This document shows positions 44,600-57,345 of a stretch of DNA of 64,000 nt, in pieces. Every line of letters begins with the position of its first letter. Position 1 is the stretch's first letter. The stretch is from Arenicola marina (Eukaryota > Annelida > Polychaeta > Arenicolidae): contig OZ025250.1 of NCBI GenBank assembly GCA_964019135.1, positions 53,009,357 to 53,073,356 on the forward strand, read 5' to 3'. Position numbers and translations under genes: made by a program. Under the pieces are notes generated by a model that worked only from the letters and a program-made list of their open reading frames with translations, searched no databases and was not told the DNA's origin.

Positions 44600-45011
44600 A
44601 GAAATATACTTATACAAATTAAACAATGGATTATATATAGCTTAACTAGGCTATACCGTTTAAAATACACCACACTTGTTCAGTTAATAAATAGATTCCT
44701 ACGCGTATACTGTTTGTCTTGCTCGAAAATTATAATGACCCTTAAAAAAATGAAAAGTTGGTTTCAATTGAGCAATAACTAGTTCTAGGTTGAGAGATAA
44801 CTGAACAGATTGAACATTAATTGAAATCTTACTTAGTTTTTCAACTACGTGTCTCTCGGTCGCCAAGCATGCCTGCATAGTTGAAACCCACATTAGGCCT
44901 ATAGTTGAAACATTAATTGTTAACACTTAAAAGTCGCGAGTTGGGGGTGAGTATTGCATTATGTTAATTGGTTAATTACTATTTCATTCAGGATTCGAAG
45001 ATTTAACTTAC
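44600..45011. other. Intron of the DUF4806-type gene
   Basis: Only short frames. A recurring phrase gttgaaac/ttgaac near 44810-44910 is not a clear repeat. Confidence 0.35.
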
Positions 45012-45639
45012 TTCCGAGCTCCTCTGCCACATTCAATATCGGACTGAATGTCAGATGTGACAGCTGATGCAATTTCCTTTCTCTTTGCCTCCTCGTATGT
45101 TTCTGTACATGAATGAATAGTCAAAGTAAATCAATCACTATCTGCATGGTCTCTTGGTAGAACAAGTAATGTAGTTCATCTTGATAATTAAATATACAAA
45201 TGTTTCACTCATTGAAAAATTATAGGCATATATAAGGACCAATTTCCCGCACGGTCCTGCATGTCTCATCATTTACAACGACTTTATTATTGTGTGTGTG
45301 TAAACTGGATGTATTTGTTATTACTGCACAGGGGCGGATACAACAGACGTCACGTGGGGTCACAATTAAGCAGGCGCGGATCCAGGACTCTGTCTGAAGG
45401 GGGGCGCACTTTGGGTTCGAAATTCGTACGAGGGGTGGGGGGCGTCAATGGGACCAATATAAGACGTCCACAATAATATGGTGGGTCCAGTACAATTTCG
45501 CGGGTGGACAGTCTGCATCTTAGCTGTCATTGTAACAGATCATCCTGGCTCAACAAAAAGGAGGGGGGGGGGCGTAGGTGTGTGCTCAGACCCCCAATAC
45601 ATCTGTGGTATTTCTGGACCCAGGCTCGAATGGACGTCG

Positions 45640-45810
45640 AGACGTGCACTACCCGAACAGTCGGGATCCAAGGGATTCGAACCGGCGACCCTTCGCATCC
45701 AGGGCGAACAACTAACTCATTAGACCAAAGGGAACTTCCCATTTGGCCCGAGGCTCTTGGTGTCTTTTATCCACTGGGCTTGAGCCGAGATATCACACAT
45801 TCGCTCAGAT
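45640..45810 (-). mobile_element. tRNA-derived SINE (family 2)
   Basis: The minus strand holds ctcggctcaagcccagtgga, ttccctttggtctaatgagt (box A-like), gttcgccctggatgcgaag and gccggttcgaatcccttgg (box B). The related copy is at 16460-16575. Confidence 0.75.
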
Positions 45811-47449
45811 ATATTTATAAAGCATTTGTGACCCCCTTTGGATCCGCGCCTGCTGCACTATGATGATATCAGGACTATGTACATGAAAGTGATATATGGG
45901 AGGGGTATAAGCATAACCATCAATAGGAACAGCTATATATAGGGGTTCCTTGAGGGACAGGGTAAGACTTAAGTTAAATGCCGGGGGAAATGTTTGAGTC
46001 CCATCCGCGAGCATTTGAAAAACATATATTTTTAGAGAAAGGGAAATAGTATTGTCTAACCGATCATGGATAATGTACTGCATAGTATTGATTGTAATAT
46101 GATACTTACCACAAGCGCACAAGACACGAATCTCGAAAAGTTGCCAGGTGTTGGCATCGGCTGGCAACCGGTCTTTGATAGCTCTTGCTGTAGCATCAGC
46201 TCTGATGAATGGTGGCCAAAGACACTGGTCTTTTGACAAAAGCCAACTGGAAGGAACAATATTTGCACTCTTCCGTGCTTTTAAATTCAGCGACCGCAAA
46301 TACATGTCTGCTAACAATCAGATTGGTATATATGCTTTACAAATGTAATTTTCAGAAATATGCATTGACTATATACATAAACTATATATTGCAATTGACC
46401 TTTTGGTTTGATTTGATTTGATTTTTTGGTTTCATATCATAGTGCAACAAGGCATAGTATCCTTACAATATTGCCTCAAACACAGGCACCTAAAACACAA
46501 GCCCGACATGGGAGGACGTGCTTAGCTAGTTCCATAATACACGGACATCAATTCTTCTTTCAATTGTATATTATAGCTAAGAACGACCCGTGAGCATACA
46601 TTTTTCAGGTGCTTGTGCCTCATTCACCTACACGACTTTCGCACATTTAGCAGCTAAAAATACCTTGTTAAAAGCTATACAGAAGTGGCATAGCAACAAG
46701 GTAGTTTCGGTGAGGTAGTAATAGATATTTTCCAGTGACTGCCTCAGTTTTGTCAATCGATGAACGATTTGAAAGGTTGGATACTTTGTGAATGCCAAGG
46801 CGAGTCGAATCTATTGGATAATGGTAAAAGGGTTCAACATGGTGAAATTCCCTATACACCATATAGATACCTGATTCATTGCTCACTTAGTTTTGTACCA
46901 ATGCAATTTCTCCCTCACCAACTTTCACACAATCATCCCCTCTACTTATGCTAATAGTATAGTTAGGAAGTTGAACTTCTGCATATTGAGTGCATGGTAT
47001 ATATATATTTCCTTCTACAAGTGGACCTGCAAAGTGTTCTTTCAAAAGTTTAGGTATTCTGACCAATCGCTTTAGTTTCCCTAGAAAGCTTTCATATAGA
47101 AAAGCTGAGTAGTTGTCTAAGCAACTGTGTACTTTAACACCTTTCACAAGATGGCCCAGAAAATGGAAATTGTAAACTAGAGCTCCATCACCAAATAGTT
47201 GTGAAAAGTGCTTTACGAAGCAAACCAGAAGTTCATCTGCATAATCAGCACAGTTTGTGCATAACTCTTTATTTATGAGAATGTAAATTGCTGTGGATAA
47301 TAACAAGAAATGTTTATACAGTTCATTATCAATGTTTTCATGTAGCACAATTAATGGGTCCTCCATAAAGCAGAAATCAGCCAAATTCTGTGGCTTTCTA
47401 CCTAGTCAATTTCATCAATCGCTCTGGGTTTTCTGACAAATTCTTTGGG

Positions 47450-48350
47450 AACATATTGTAAAGGCTTTGCTCTTCACGCCTTTAATTATTTTTAATTATC
47501 TTTGAATATCTTTAATCATATTCATTAAGCCTTTACTTAATTTAAGATTTATTAATCTGATTTGTTTCATATTTTAATCGACTTTATTAATTATGCGAAA
47601 AGCCTTATGTATGATTTTCCACTTGTAGTAGCTACGGTGCTTTCTGGTAATTCTCTCACGCTCTGTCTGTAAGAACTTGCTCGGTACCACCCAGGCGGAC
47701 TGCCGGTTGTCTACCACATAGAAACGAACTGAATGATTGACCCATGGTAACCTCCAAGATTAACCCCGACGCACGACGGATTGTGCCACCCCCCACGGTG
47801 GAACCGCTTATCGATGATGCCATTAATAATGAAGGTCCCGGAACCGTGTATCGAGGATGCCATTGATAATGAATGTGCCGGAACCGTTTATCGAGGATAC
47901 CATTAATAATAATGAAGGCCCCGAGAAGATTAAACCTTCACTTGAGAAAACTAAGCAAATATCTGAGTACTGAAGTGAAACATGCTGTGATTTTGTGCCA
48001 TGGGTTGGTCCGTGAAAGTGTAGGGAGAGAGTGGGAGCGAAGCGCGCCACCTACAAGTGGGCGGATCGTTTCCATATACAGAGGGAGAGAAGGAAGGATC
48101 GTGGCCAGTCGGGGAGAGACCATCGTGAGTGCCGGTTGGACCGCGGGAGTAGATCGCGCCACCTGCGAGTGGGCGAATCGCTTCCATATTATATTTTATA
48201 TTATATTATATATCTGTAAACTACGAAGACCAATAAACACCATATAGAGACCGGACACTGTCATCACTAAAAGACCAGACGCCGGTACACGCCCTGGCCG
48301 GACCTGGGAACCATACAACGAGAAGTACGGCACCCCTTAGTGGTGTTTAC
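47450..48350. mobile_element. Insertion inside the transposon, possibly a solo LTR fossil
   Basis: About 0.9 kb with no coding match separates two transposase blocks. It has three tandem copies of an approximately 40-bp unit (ggaaccgtttatcgaggatg) at 47800-47925, two copies of cgcgccacctacaagtgggc at 48033 and 48150, and a poly(A)-like aataaa at 48231. Size and layout would suit a solo LTR, but clear ends and a target duplication were not found. Confidence 0.3.
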
Positions 48351-48936
48351 CATTTTATTAACTTTAATTAAATTAATTAATTTTCATCTAAAGTCAATGG
48401 ATGACGACTTTACAATATGGCGCAATAGATAGTAAGGCCTCAGAAATCAAGCGTTTGGCTTGACTTCCAATTTGACATGTTAATGGCCCCCTCAGTAACA
48501 GGAGTAGAAACCTTTTGCAAATACCTAAACACACTAAGTGCATATAGTCTAATGGAAAGCCGGTTACCATACCAAGCTGAAGGCGTGCCAGAGGAGTATA
48601 GCCTTGATGGTGAGGCTCATCTTCCATTTCATCAAAGCTTTTGTCAGTTCTGCTTTGTGCATCAGTTTCAGGGAAAGTCATTCTCTTATCCTGACATATG
48701 CCAGCTTGTACACATTCCTCACAGCCCGAATATCCAGTATGTGACTTAATGTTTTTCAAGAATGTACGAGCTGGTGCATCACATACAAAGGCAGAAATAC
48801 GCACTACATATCTTTAATCATTGTAGCTCACACCATTTGTTTGCAATTCGTCCATCTCATTGACAAAGTCATCCAGAAAATAAAGGTTGGTGGGTTTAGA
48901 CTTGCCCGAATATAATCCAATAATAAATGGATCAGG

Positions 48937-49073
48937 TTTGATTTGATTTGATTGGGATTTAACGGCACTTTCAGCCTGGAAGGCAATATCGTGCCATATT
49001 GGTTTAATGTTATTCTAAATAAGTCAAGAGTCAATATTAAAACCCTGAAAATCAATACATGTGATATGAATAA
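48937..49073 (-). mobile_element. LINE 3' end, 5'-truncated, with 12-bp target duplication
   Basis: This 137-bp piece matches the 3' terminus of the RNase H LINE, including the tail of aatca repeats. It is flanked by aaatggatcagg at 48925-48936 and 49074-49085, a 12-bp target duplication inside the transposase coding sequence. It belongs to a variant subfamily with an extra tctaaataagtcaagag block. Confidence 0.9.
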
Positions 49074-49490
49074 AAATGGATCAGGACATTGGGAATAAAA
49101 AAGCCTCTCAAGGATGGGCCAAAACTGCTCACTGCTGCTCTTGAAAAGATGCAACCCATCCACAGTAAGCTGAAGCTGAAGGCTCTCACTTCTCCTCAAA
49201 ATGTGATCAGATGATAAGATATTTTTAATATGTGTAGCCACACCAAAATGGTAGTACAAACCTCCTGCGACTTATCGAATACCCTCTACCTTTTTTGTAT
49301 GAAGAATTGTGCGTGGATCTTTTTGGAGCAAGGGGTGAAAATGTTGCACAAGTGAAAGCAATTCTTTCAGTGCAGTGAGAGCAGTATTGTGTTCTACTGC
49401 CCGCTTAGCTAGCAAGTCAGGTAATGCCCTTTGTTCTGTATCATCTTCAGAATCTGAGTCTGAATACATATCATCACAGCTGTAGTATTG

Positions 49491-49620
49491 GTCATCGTCC
49501 AATGGGAGGTCTCTAAGCTCATTTTGATATGTAACATCTGTAGTTTCAGATGTGAGTCATCGTCCAATGGGAGGTCTCTAAGCTCATTTTGATATGTAAC
49601 ATCTGCAGTTTCAGGTGTGA
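49491..49620. repeat. Tandem duplication of 65 bp within the transposon
   Basis: Two almost identical units start gtcatcgtccaatgggaggt at 49491 and 49556. The duplication straddles the presumed start of the transposase reading frame. Confidence 0.9.
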
Positions 49621-50034
49621 CCAGTGAAATGTCTTACTGTACTGTCTGTAGCTCAGAATGAAATCATTATAAAACAATAATTGTTTAAATGTGTCTAAAT
49701 CCAAGAAACCATGCTTTGAGCACTGCCATTGTGCATATGGCTGAGTGATGCCTGATGGGGTATGCCTTATGACAGATAGGCATAAGCCTACTCCTAGTGC
49801 TAAATCACTCTTCCACGGGGGACAGACAGGGTCATGCAGCACTATAGGCCTTCAAGTTGAAGTCTGCTTACACACCTAATTTTCTCAAACATTTATATAA
49901 AATTTACTAAACAAGATGGCACAAGTTGCCTACTAGTGCTAATGCTAAATTTCTTCCACGGGGGGGGGGGGGGGGGGGGGCAGTGATTTAGGCTTAGCAC
50001 TATCTACTCCAATTAAGCCAAGGCTTAAATTTAA

Positions 50035-52202
50035 TTGATTTGATTTGATTTGATTGGGGCTTAACGGCACTTTCAGCCTGGAAGGCTATATCGTGCCATA
50101 TTGGTCAATATTAGTCAATATTAAAATCCTGAAAATCAATACATGTGATATGAATAAAACCATGAATGCAGTCTTTGTGGAATCCCATAGATCAATAAAA
50201 CCCTGAGGATATCAAGTAATATCATTGATCAGTTCGTCATAAAACCATGAAAGTGAAGAATGGTGAAACGATCAAGACAACAAATTGTCAGAAAACCAAG
50301 CTTTTGAGATTAATAATTACAGCAAAATGCACTGTTTGGCAGTAAACGTTGAATATATCATATGCATTGGACTAGATTTATTGTAGATAAATGATCTAAA
50401 ATCGTTTGCACGGTTTGGCTGTAAACGTTGACTAGATATATCATATGCACTTGACTAGATTTATTGCAGATAAATAATCTAAAATCTTTTGCTGTGGTAT
50501 ATTATTAAATAGTTCTTTCATAGTTTCTGCTCTGTAATATTGATCCCTTGTTTGTTGAAAGTCAACACACCTCAACAGAATGTGCTCCACAATCAGGGGT
50601 TCCTGACAGGGCACACATTCGGGAGGTGGTTCTCCTTTGAGGAGATAGCAATGGGTAAGGTGCGTATGTCCAATTCGGAGTCTCTGAATGACAACGTCCC
50701 TCCGCCTACCGCGGATTCTTGGCCGTTTGGTACCCACAGTAGGCTGAAGCCGTTGCAATTTGTTGGAGGATTGCTCGTCCCAGGACGACTGCCAATGTCT
50801 AGTAATTTCGTTTTGGATGTACGGCTTCAAGTCCGAGTATGGAAACTGGACTGGAAGGACGTCGTCATTTAGAGCTTCTTTGGCGGCAGCGTCTGCTAGA
50901 CTGTTGCCCTCTATGCCTATATGGCTAGGGATCCAGCAGAACACTACCGCCTTTCCATTGCATATTAAATTATGGCACTTTATAAGTATATCTTGTATTA
51001 AGGGATTTTCATATTTCCGATATTTTATGGCTTGTATGCAAGATAATGAATCTGAGTATATGATAAAGTTGTCATGAAGTGATTGTTCTACATATTCAAG
51101 TGCCATCATTAGAGCCACCGCTTCCGCGGTGTATATCGAGCATTGGTCTGGGAGGCGGTTGCTGCACTGGTGTTCACCAGCCACAGCTGCAGCGGCCACC
51201 CCGTGGGAGTCTTTTGAGCCATCGGTATATATAGAGAAATGGTTGGGGTGTTGATTGTGAATAGCATGTTTAAGTTCTATAAATTGTGATGGGTCTGTGT
51301 CAGATTTGTTGTAAGTTGTTAGTTCTAACAGAACTTTTGGAGATTCCATTTCCCATGGTGGGATTTCTGGGAGGTGCCAGGTTCGTATATCGTTGAAATT
51401 TATATTGTATCTTGTCAAAAGGTTATTGACCCGAATTCCAAATGTGGGTATTGTCTTTGGTTTGTTTTCAAATAGTGTTGTAAACTTTGGATGGAATACG
51501 TCTTCAAAGGTAGGATTATTGGGATTCGTTTTGAGCTTAAGTGCGTATTGTAGTGCTAATTTATCTCTACGGTAGTATAGAGATGGCTCAGCTGACTCCA
51601 CGTACAGGCTTTCCGCAGGAGATGTGCGGAAAGCTCCCAGACATAAACGAAGTGCTTGGTTGTGGACAGGGTCCAGCATCTGCAAATATGATTTGCGTGC
51701 TGATCCGTAAATCATCGACCCATAATCCAGCCGTGACCGTATCAGGGCTCTGTAGATATTTAATAATGTCTCTCTTTCTGTTCCCCATTCTGTATTAGAT
51801 AGCACTTTAATTATATTAAGTGCTTTGGTACATTTCTGTTTTAATTGTTTGATATGGGGTATAAAAGTCAGTTTTTTATCGAATAAAAGGCCGAGAAATT
51901 TTGTTTCTGGCACAACTGGTATTTGATCCCCATTCATTTTAAGTTCAGGTTCCGGATGGAGTTTCCGGAGTTGACAGAAGTGCATACACACTGTTTTAGT
52001 TTTTGAAAATTTAAATCCGTTCTCATCGCGCCATTGTTGTAACTTATTGAGGTTCATTTGTAGTTGCCTTTCTATTGTGTGCATATGTTTGGACCTGAAA
52101 CAGGCCAAAAAATCATCAACAAATAGAGAAGGGTTTACTAGAGCAGGGGGGCACTGGTTGTGTCCATCACCCACACAGCGCACTGGGCGGGCGGGAGGCT
52201 GG
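50035..52202 (-). mobile_element. RNase H LINE (I/Nimb-like clade), copy A, 5'-truncated
   Basis: The open frame 52183-50441 (580 codons) starts just upstream of the reverse transcriptase catalytic box SLFVDDFLA (residues 19-27). It runs through the thumb region and an RNase H domain with visible acidic residues: YTDGSK (D321), AEAVALMMALEY, YSDSLSCIQAI, and WIPSHIGIEGNSLADAAAKE. A C-terminal CVPC...H....C knuckle follows, then CI-stop. The 3' UTR repeats the last 79 nt of the coding region and ends in a (tcaaa)n tail at 50035-50055. Endonuclease and most of RT are missing, so it cannot move on its own, though the remaining frame is intact. The clade is inference from the RNase H and the pentamer tail. 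Confidence 0.88.
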
Positions 52203-54393
52203 TTGATTTGATTTGATTGGGGCTTAACGGCACTTTCAGCCTGGAAGGCTATATCGTGCCATACTGGTCAATATTAGTCAATATTAAAACCCTGAAAATC
52301 AATATATGTGATATGAATAAAACCATGAATGCAGTCTTTGTGGAATCGATTAATAGTTTAATAAAACCCTGAAGATATCAAGTAAAATGATTGAGTAGAT
52401 TGTCATAAAACCATGAAAGTGAAGAATGGCGAAACGGTAAAGTCAAAAATTGTCAGAATATAAAACCATGAGTTGGTTTTTAAAACCAAGCTTTTGAGAT
52501 TAATAATTACAGCAAAATGCACTGTTTGGCAGCAAACGTTGAATATATCATATGCATTGGACTAGATTTATTGTAGATAAATGATCTAAAATCTTTTGCA
52601 CTGTTTGGCTGTAAACGTTGACTAGATATATCATATGCACTTGACTAGATTTATTGCAGATAAATAATCTAAAATCTTTTGCTGTGGTATATTATTAAAT
52701 AGTTCTTTTATAGTTTCTGCTCTGTAATATTGATCCCTTGTTTGTTGAAAGTCAACACACCTCAACAGAATATGCTCCACAGTCAGGGGTTCCTGACAGG
52801 GCACACATTCGGGAGGTGGTTCTCCTTTGAGGAGGTAGCAATGGGTAAGGTACGTATGTCCAATTCGGAGTCTTTGAATGATAACGTCCCTCCGCCTACC
52901 GCGGATTCTTGGCCGTTTGGTACCCACAGTAGGCTGAAGCCGTTGCAATTTGTTGGAGGATTGCTCGTCCCAGGACGACTGCCAATGTTTAGTAATTTCG
53001 TTTTGGATGTACGGCTTCAAGTCCGAGTATGGAAACTGGACTGGAAGGACGTCGTCATTTAGAGCTTCTTTGGCGGCAGCGTCTGCTAGACTGTTGCCCT
53101 CTATGCCTATGTGGCTAGGGATCCAGCAGAACACTACCGCCTTTCCATTGCATATTAAATCATGACATTTTATAAGTATATCTTGTATTAAGGGATTTTC
53201 ATATTTCCGATATTTTATGGCTTGTATACAGGATAATGAATCTGAGTATATGATAAAGTTGTCATGAAGTGATTGTTCTACATATTCAAGTGCCATCATT
53301 AGAGCCACCGCTTCCGCGGTGTATATCGAGCATTGGTCTGGGAGGCGGTTGCTGCACTGGTGTTCACCAGCCACAGCTGCAGCGCCCACCCTGTGGGAGT
53401 CTTTTGAGCCATCGGTATATATAGAGAAATGGTTCGGGTGTTGATTGTGAATATTATGTTTAAGTTCTATAAATTGTGATGGGTCTGTGTCAGATTTGTT
53501 GTAAGTTGTTAGTTCTAACAGAACTTTTGGAGATTCCATTTCCCATGGTGGGATTTCTGGGAGGTGCCAGGTTCGTATATCGTTGAAATTGATATTGTAT
53601 CTTGTCAAAAGGTTATTGACTCGAATTCCAAAGGTGGGTATTGTCTTTGGTTTGTTTTCAAATAGTGTTGTAAACTTTGGATGGAATACGTCTTCAAAGG
53701 TAGGATTATTGGGATTCGTTTTGTGCTTAAGTGCGTATTGTAGTGCTAATTTATCTCTACGGTAGTATAGAGATGGCTCAGCAGACTCCACGTACAGGCT
53801 TTCCGCAGGAGATGTGCGGAAAGCTCCCAGACATAAACGAAGTGCTTGGTTGTGCACAGGGTCCAGCATCTGCAAATATGATTTGCGTGCTGATCCGTAA
53901 ATCATTGACCCATAATCCAGCCGTGACCGTATCAGGGATCTGTAGATATTTAATAATGTCTCTCTTTCTGTTCCCCATTCTGTATTAGATAGCACTTTAA
54001 TTATATTAAGTGCTTTGGTACATTTCTGTTTTAATTGTTTGATATGGGGTATAAAAGTCAGTTTTTTATCGAATAAAAGGCCGAGAAATTTTGTTTCTGG
54101 CACAACTGGTATTTGATCCCCATTCATTTTAAGTTCAGGTTCCGGATGGAGTTTCCGGAGTTGACAGAAATGCATACACACTGTTTTAGTTTTTGAAAAT
54201 TTAAATCCGTTCTCATCGCACCATTGTTGTAACTTATTGAGGTTCATTTGTAGTTGCCTTTCTATTGTGTGCATATGTTTGGACCTGAAACAGGCCAAAA
54301 AATCATCAACAAATAGAGAAGGGTTTACTAGAGCAGGGGGGCACTGGTTGTGTCCATCACCCACACAGCGCACTGGGCGGGCGGGAGGCTGGG
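52203..54393 (-). mobile_element. RNase H LINE, copy B, 5'-truncated
   Basis: An open frame of 596 codons (54421-52631) is nearly identical to copy A. Catalytic FVDD and RNase H residues are intact. Its tail directly abuts the 5' edge of copy A. The frame's first 40 residues come from the flanking G+C-rich host-like repeat rather than the LINE. Copy B and the exon downstream of it form a 2.85-kb unit repeated as copy C. Confidence 0.88.
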
Positions 54394-54470
54394 GACGGGG
54401 TTTACCAGAGCAGGGGGGCACTGGTTGTGTCCATCACCCACACAGCGCACTGGGCGGGCGGGGGGCTGGG
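54307..54470. repeat. Tandem repeat of about 80 bp at the LINE 5' junction
   Basis: The block gtttactagagcagggggg...cactgggcgggcggg occurs twice here and again at 57170-57310, and once at the edge of copy A (52136-52202). It marks the junction between LINE and host sequence. Confidence 0.85.
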
Positions 54471-54498
54471 GGTGTCAGGGTTGGTGTGGCCTGTGTAG

Positions 54499-54740
54499 GG
54501 ACCTTACCCATGAGGCCCGGAAGCTGTTAGACAGGGACACTGCCCCACGCCTCTACCCCGACACCCTCCTCCACCCCGCCGTGGGGGTGCTACCCAAACC
54601 CCAACGTGAGGTAACCTTCGTCGTCCTCAAATACCTCGTCCTGAGGGACTTGGTGGGACGTGGGGCAGGAGGGGGTGCATCAGGCACGCCGACATCTGAA
54701 GCAAACCAAGGCACCCAGAACGGACAATTCGTCGACCAAG
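54499..54740 (+). CDS. Host exon, upstream duplicate copy
   Basis: The plus strand reads DLTHEARKLLDRDTAPRLYP, DTLLHPAVGVLPKPQREVTF and VVLKYLVLRDLVG, then GQFVDQ before the donor gtaaga. The likely acceptor is ctgtgtag at 54498; earlier AGs at 54445 or 54478 are also in frame. An almost identical copy lies at 57346-57587. At 242 nt (or 262) the exon is not a multiple of three. The family is not recognised. Confidence 0.5.
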
Positions 54741-55042
54741 GTAAGAACAATGGCGGCAATAGACAGTCGTTTATTAAACATGGCGGCAATAGGCAGTCGT
54801 TTAATGAAGATCGCGGCAATAGACAGTGGCTTAATGAAGTCAATCGGGCTACAGCATCACAGACCCGTCGTAGCTCAGGCTCGTGACATCTGTTAAGATC
54901 AAGGCTGTCTACGAGAGGCGTCCCTGAGAGATGGCGCCACTGGTTTAGATAAGGAAGATCTTGGCCGTGGCGCAGGAAACACAACAGAAAGCGTCGATAA
55001 ACTTAGCACCGTGACGTCATGCCCCCCCCCCCCCCGTGAGGA

Positions 55043-57241
55043 GATTTGATTTGATTTGATTTGATTGGGGCTTAACGGCACTTTCAGCCTGGAAGGCTAT
55101 ATCGTGCCATACTGGTCAATATTAGTCAATATTAAAACCCTGAAAATCAATACATGTGATATGAATAAAACCATGAATGCAGTCTTTGTGGAATCGATTA
55201 ATAGTTTAATAAAACCCTGAAGATATCAAGTAAAATGATTGAGTAGATTGTCATAAAACCATGAAAGTGAAGAATGGCGAAACGGTAAAGTCAAAAATTG
55301 TCAGAATATAAAACCATGAGTTGGTTTTTAAAACCAAGCTTTTGAGATTAATAATTACAGCAAAATGCACTGTTTGGCAGCAAACGTTGAATATATCATA
55401 TGCATTGGACTAGATTTATTGTAGATAAATGATCTAAAATCTTTTGCACTGTTTGGCTGTAAACGTTGATTGGATATATCATATGCACTTGACTAGATTT
55501 ATTGCAGATAAATAATCTAAAATCTTTTGCTGTGGTATATTATTAAATAGTTCGTTTATAGTTTCTGCTCTGTAATATTGATCCCTTGTTTGTTGAAAGT
55601 CAACACACCTCAACAGAATGTGCTCCACAGTCAGGGGTTCCTGACAGGGCACACATTCGGGAGGTGGTTCTCCTTTGAGGAGATAGCAATGGGTAAGGTG
55701 CGTATGTCCAATTCGGAGTCTCTGAATGACAACGTCCCTCCGCCTACCGCGGATTCTTGGCCGTTTGGAACCCACAGTAGGCTGAAGCCGTTGCAATTTG
55801 TTGGAGGATTGCTCGTCCCAGGACGACTGCCAATGTCTAGTAATTTCGTTTTGGATGTACGGCTTCAAGTCCGAGTATGGAAACTGGACTGGAAGGACGT
55901 CGTCATTTAGAGCTTCTTTGGCGGCAGCGTCTGCTAGACTGTTGCCCTCTATGCCTATATGGCTAGGGATCCAGCAGAACACTACCGCCTTTCCATTGCA
56001 TATTAAATCATGACATTTTATAAGTATATCTTGTATTAAGGGATTTTCATATTTCCGATATTTTATGGCTTGTATACAAGATAATGAATCTGAGTATATG
56101 ATAAAGTTGTCATGAAGTGATTGTTCTACATATTCAAGTGCCATCATTAGAGCCACCGCTTCCGCGGTGTATATCGAGCATTGGTCTGGGAGGCGGTTGC
56201 TGCACTGGTGTTCACCAGCCACAGCTGCAGCGGCCACCCTGTGGGAGTCTTTTGAGCCATCGGTATATATAGAGAAATGGTTGGGGTGTTGATTGTGAAT
56301 ACTATGTTTAAGTTCTATAAATTGTGATGGGTCTGTGTCAGATTTGTTGTAAGTTGTTAGTTCTAACAGAACTTTTGGAGATTCCATTTCTCATGGTGGG
56401 ATTTCTGGGAGGTGCCAGGTTCGTATATCGTTGAAATTGATATTGTATCTTGTCAAAAGGTTATTGACTCGAATTCCAAAGGTGGGTATTGTCTTTGGTT
56501 TGTTTTCAAATAGTGTTGTAAACTTTGGATGGAATACGTCTTCAAAGGTAGGATTATTGGGATTCGTTTTGTGCTTAAGTGCGTATTGTAGTGCTAATTT
56601 ATCTCTACGGTAGTATAGAGATGGCTCAGCAGACTCCACGTAAGGCTTTCCGCAGGAGATGTGCGGAAAGCTCCCAGACATAAACGAAGTGCTTGGTTGT
56701 GCACAGGGTCCAGCATCTGCAAATATGATTTGCGTGCTGATCCGTAAATCATCGACCCATAATCCAGCCGTGACCGTATCAGGGCTCTGCAGATATTTAA
56801 TAATGTCTCTCTTTCTGTTCCCCATTCTGTATTAGATAGCACTTTAATTATATTAAGTGCTTTGGTACATTTCTGTTTTAATTGTTTGATATGGGGTATA
56901 AAAGTCAGTTTTTTATCGAATAAAAGGCCGAGAAATTTTGTTTCTGGCACAACTGGTATTTGATCCCCATTCATTTTAAGTTCAGGTTCCGGATGGAGTT
57001 TCCGGAGTTGACAGAAGTGCATACACACTGTGTTAGTTTTTGAAAATTTAAATCCGTTCTCATCGCACCATTGTTGTAACTTATTGAGGTTCATTTGTAG
57101 TTGCCTTTCTATTGTGTGCATATGTTTGGACCTGAAACAGGCCAAAAAATCATCAACAAATAGAGAAGGGTTTACTAGAGCAGGGGGGCACTGGTTGTGT
57201 CCATAACCCACACAGCGCACTGGGCGGGCGGGAGGCTGGGG
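55043..57241 (-). mobile_element. RNase H LINE, copy C, 5'-truncated and broken
   Basis: Same structure as copies A and B. Its frame is interrupted by a one-base deletion near 56642 (gta.aggcttt versus gtacaggcttt) and by a Trp-to-stop change near 56391 (tctcatgg versus tcccatgg). The remaining segments are 224, 144 and 302 codons. The (tcaaa)n tail is longer than in copy B. Confidence 0.88.
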
Positions 57242-57345
57242 ACGGGGTTTACTAGAGCAGGGGGGCACTGGTTGTGTCCATCACCCACACAGCGCACTGG
57301 GCGGGCGGGGGGCTGGGGGTGTCAGGGTTGGTGTGGCCTGTGTAG

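Larger units (their letters stand above)
42659..46307 (-). pseudogene. DUF4806-type protein gene, six exons, apparently decaying
   Basis: Six minus-strand exons join in perfect phase: 46307-46110, 45102-45012, 44588-44506, 44456-44358, 43538-43305 and 42828-42659. The first reads HVFAVAEFKSTEE and, one frame over, ANIVPSSWLLSKDQCLWPPF...IRVLCACE. The next read TYEEAKRKEIASAVTSDIQS and KPSQKVMDIMDDDDEEVQVV. The fifth gives VIAMLAKI, a stop, TSVDLLQSAFIKQEERIQKL and LPIATMNNFLTLEERL. The VVEF..VPSSWL..WPP start, TYEEA..K..A..SD middle and LP..T...L..LEE end are typical of animal DUF4806 proteins, whose function is unknown. Two lesions are visible: a one-base frameshift around 46265-46275 and an in-frame TAA at 43512-43510. 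Intact phases with few lesions mean recent decay or assembly errors. The last exon ends SDAPAAATE. Confidence 0.7.
46887..49860 (-). mobile_element. CACTA/EnSpm-like DNA transposon, decayed, with nested insertions
   Basis: Fragments in order on the minus strand belong to one animal transposase family. 49502-49272 encodes an acidic start and ALTALKELLSLVQHFHPLL...RTILHTKK. 49259 onward encodes QLQLTVDGLHLFKSSSEQFW. 48930-48840 encodes NLYFLDDFVNEMDELQTNGV. 48804-48394 encodes FVCDAPARTFLKNIKSHTGY, a C..C pair, and FPLDYMHLVCLGICKRFLLL. 47384-46887 encodes FVKHFSQLFGDGALVYNFHF and LRRLVR-like sequence. FPLDYMHLVCLG is the most conserved block of these elements. A LINE end (48937-49073) and an unrelated segment (about 47450-48350) interrupt it. 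Stops and frame changes separate the pieces, so it cannot make an active protein. TIRs were not identified. Confidence 0.75.
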
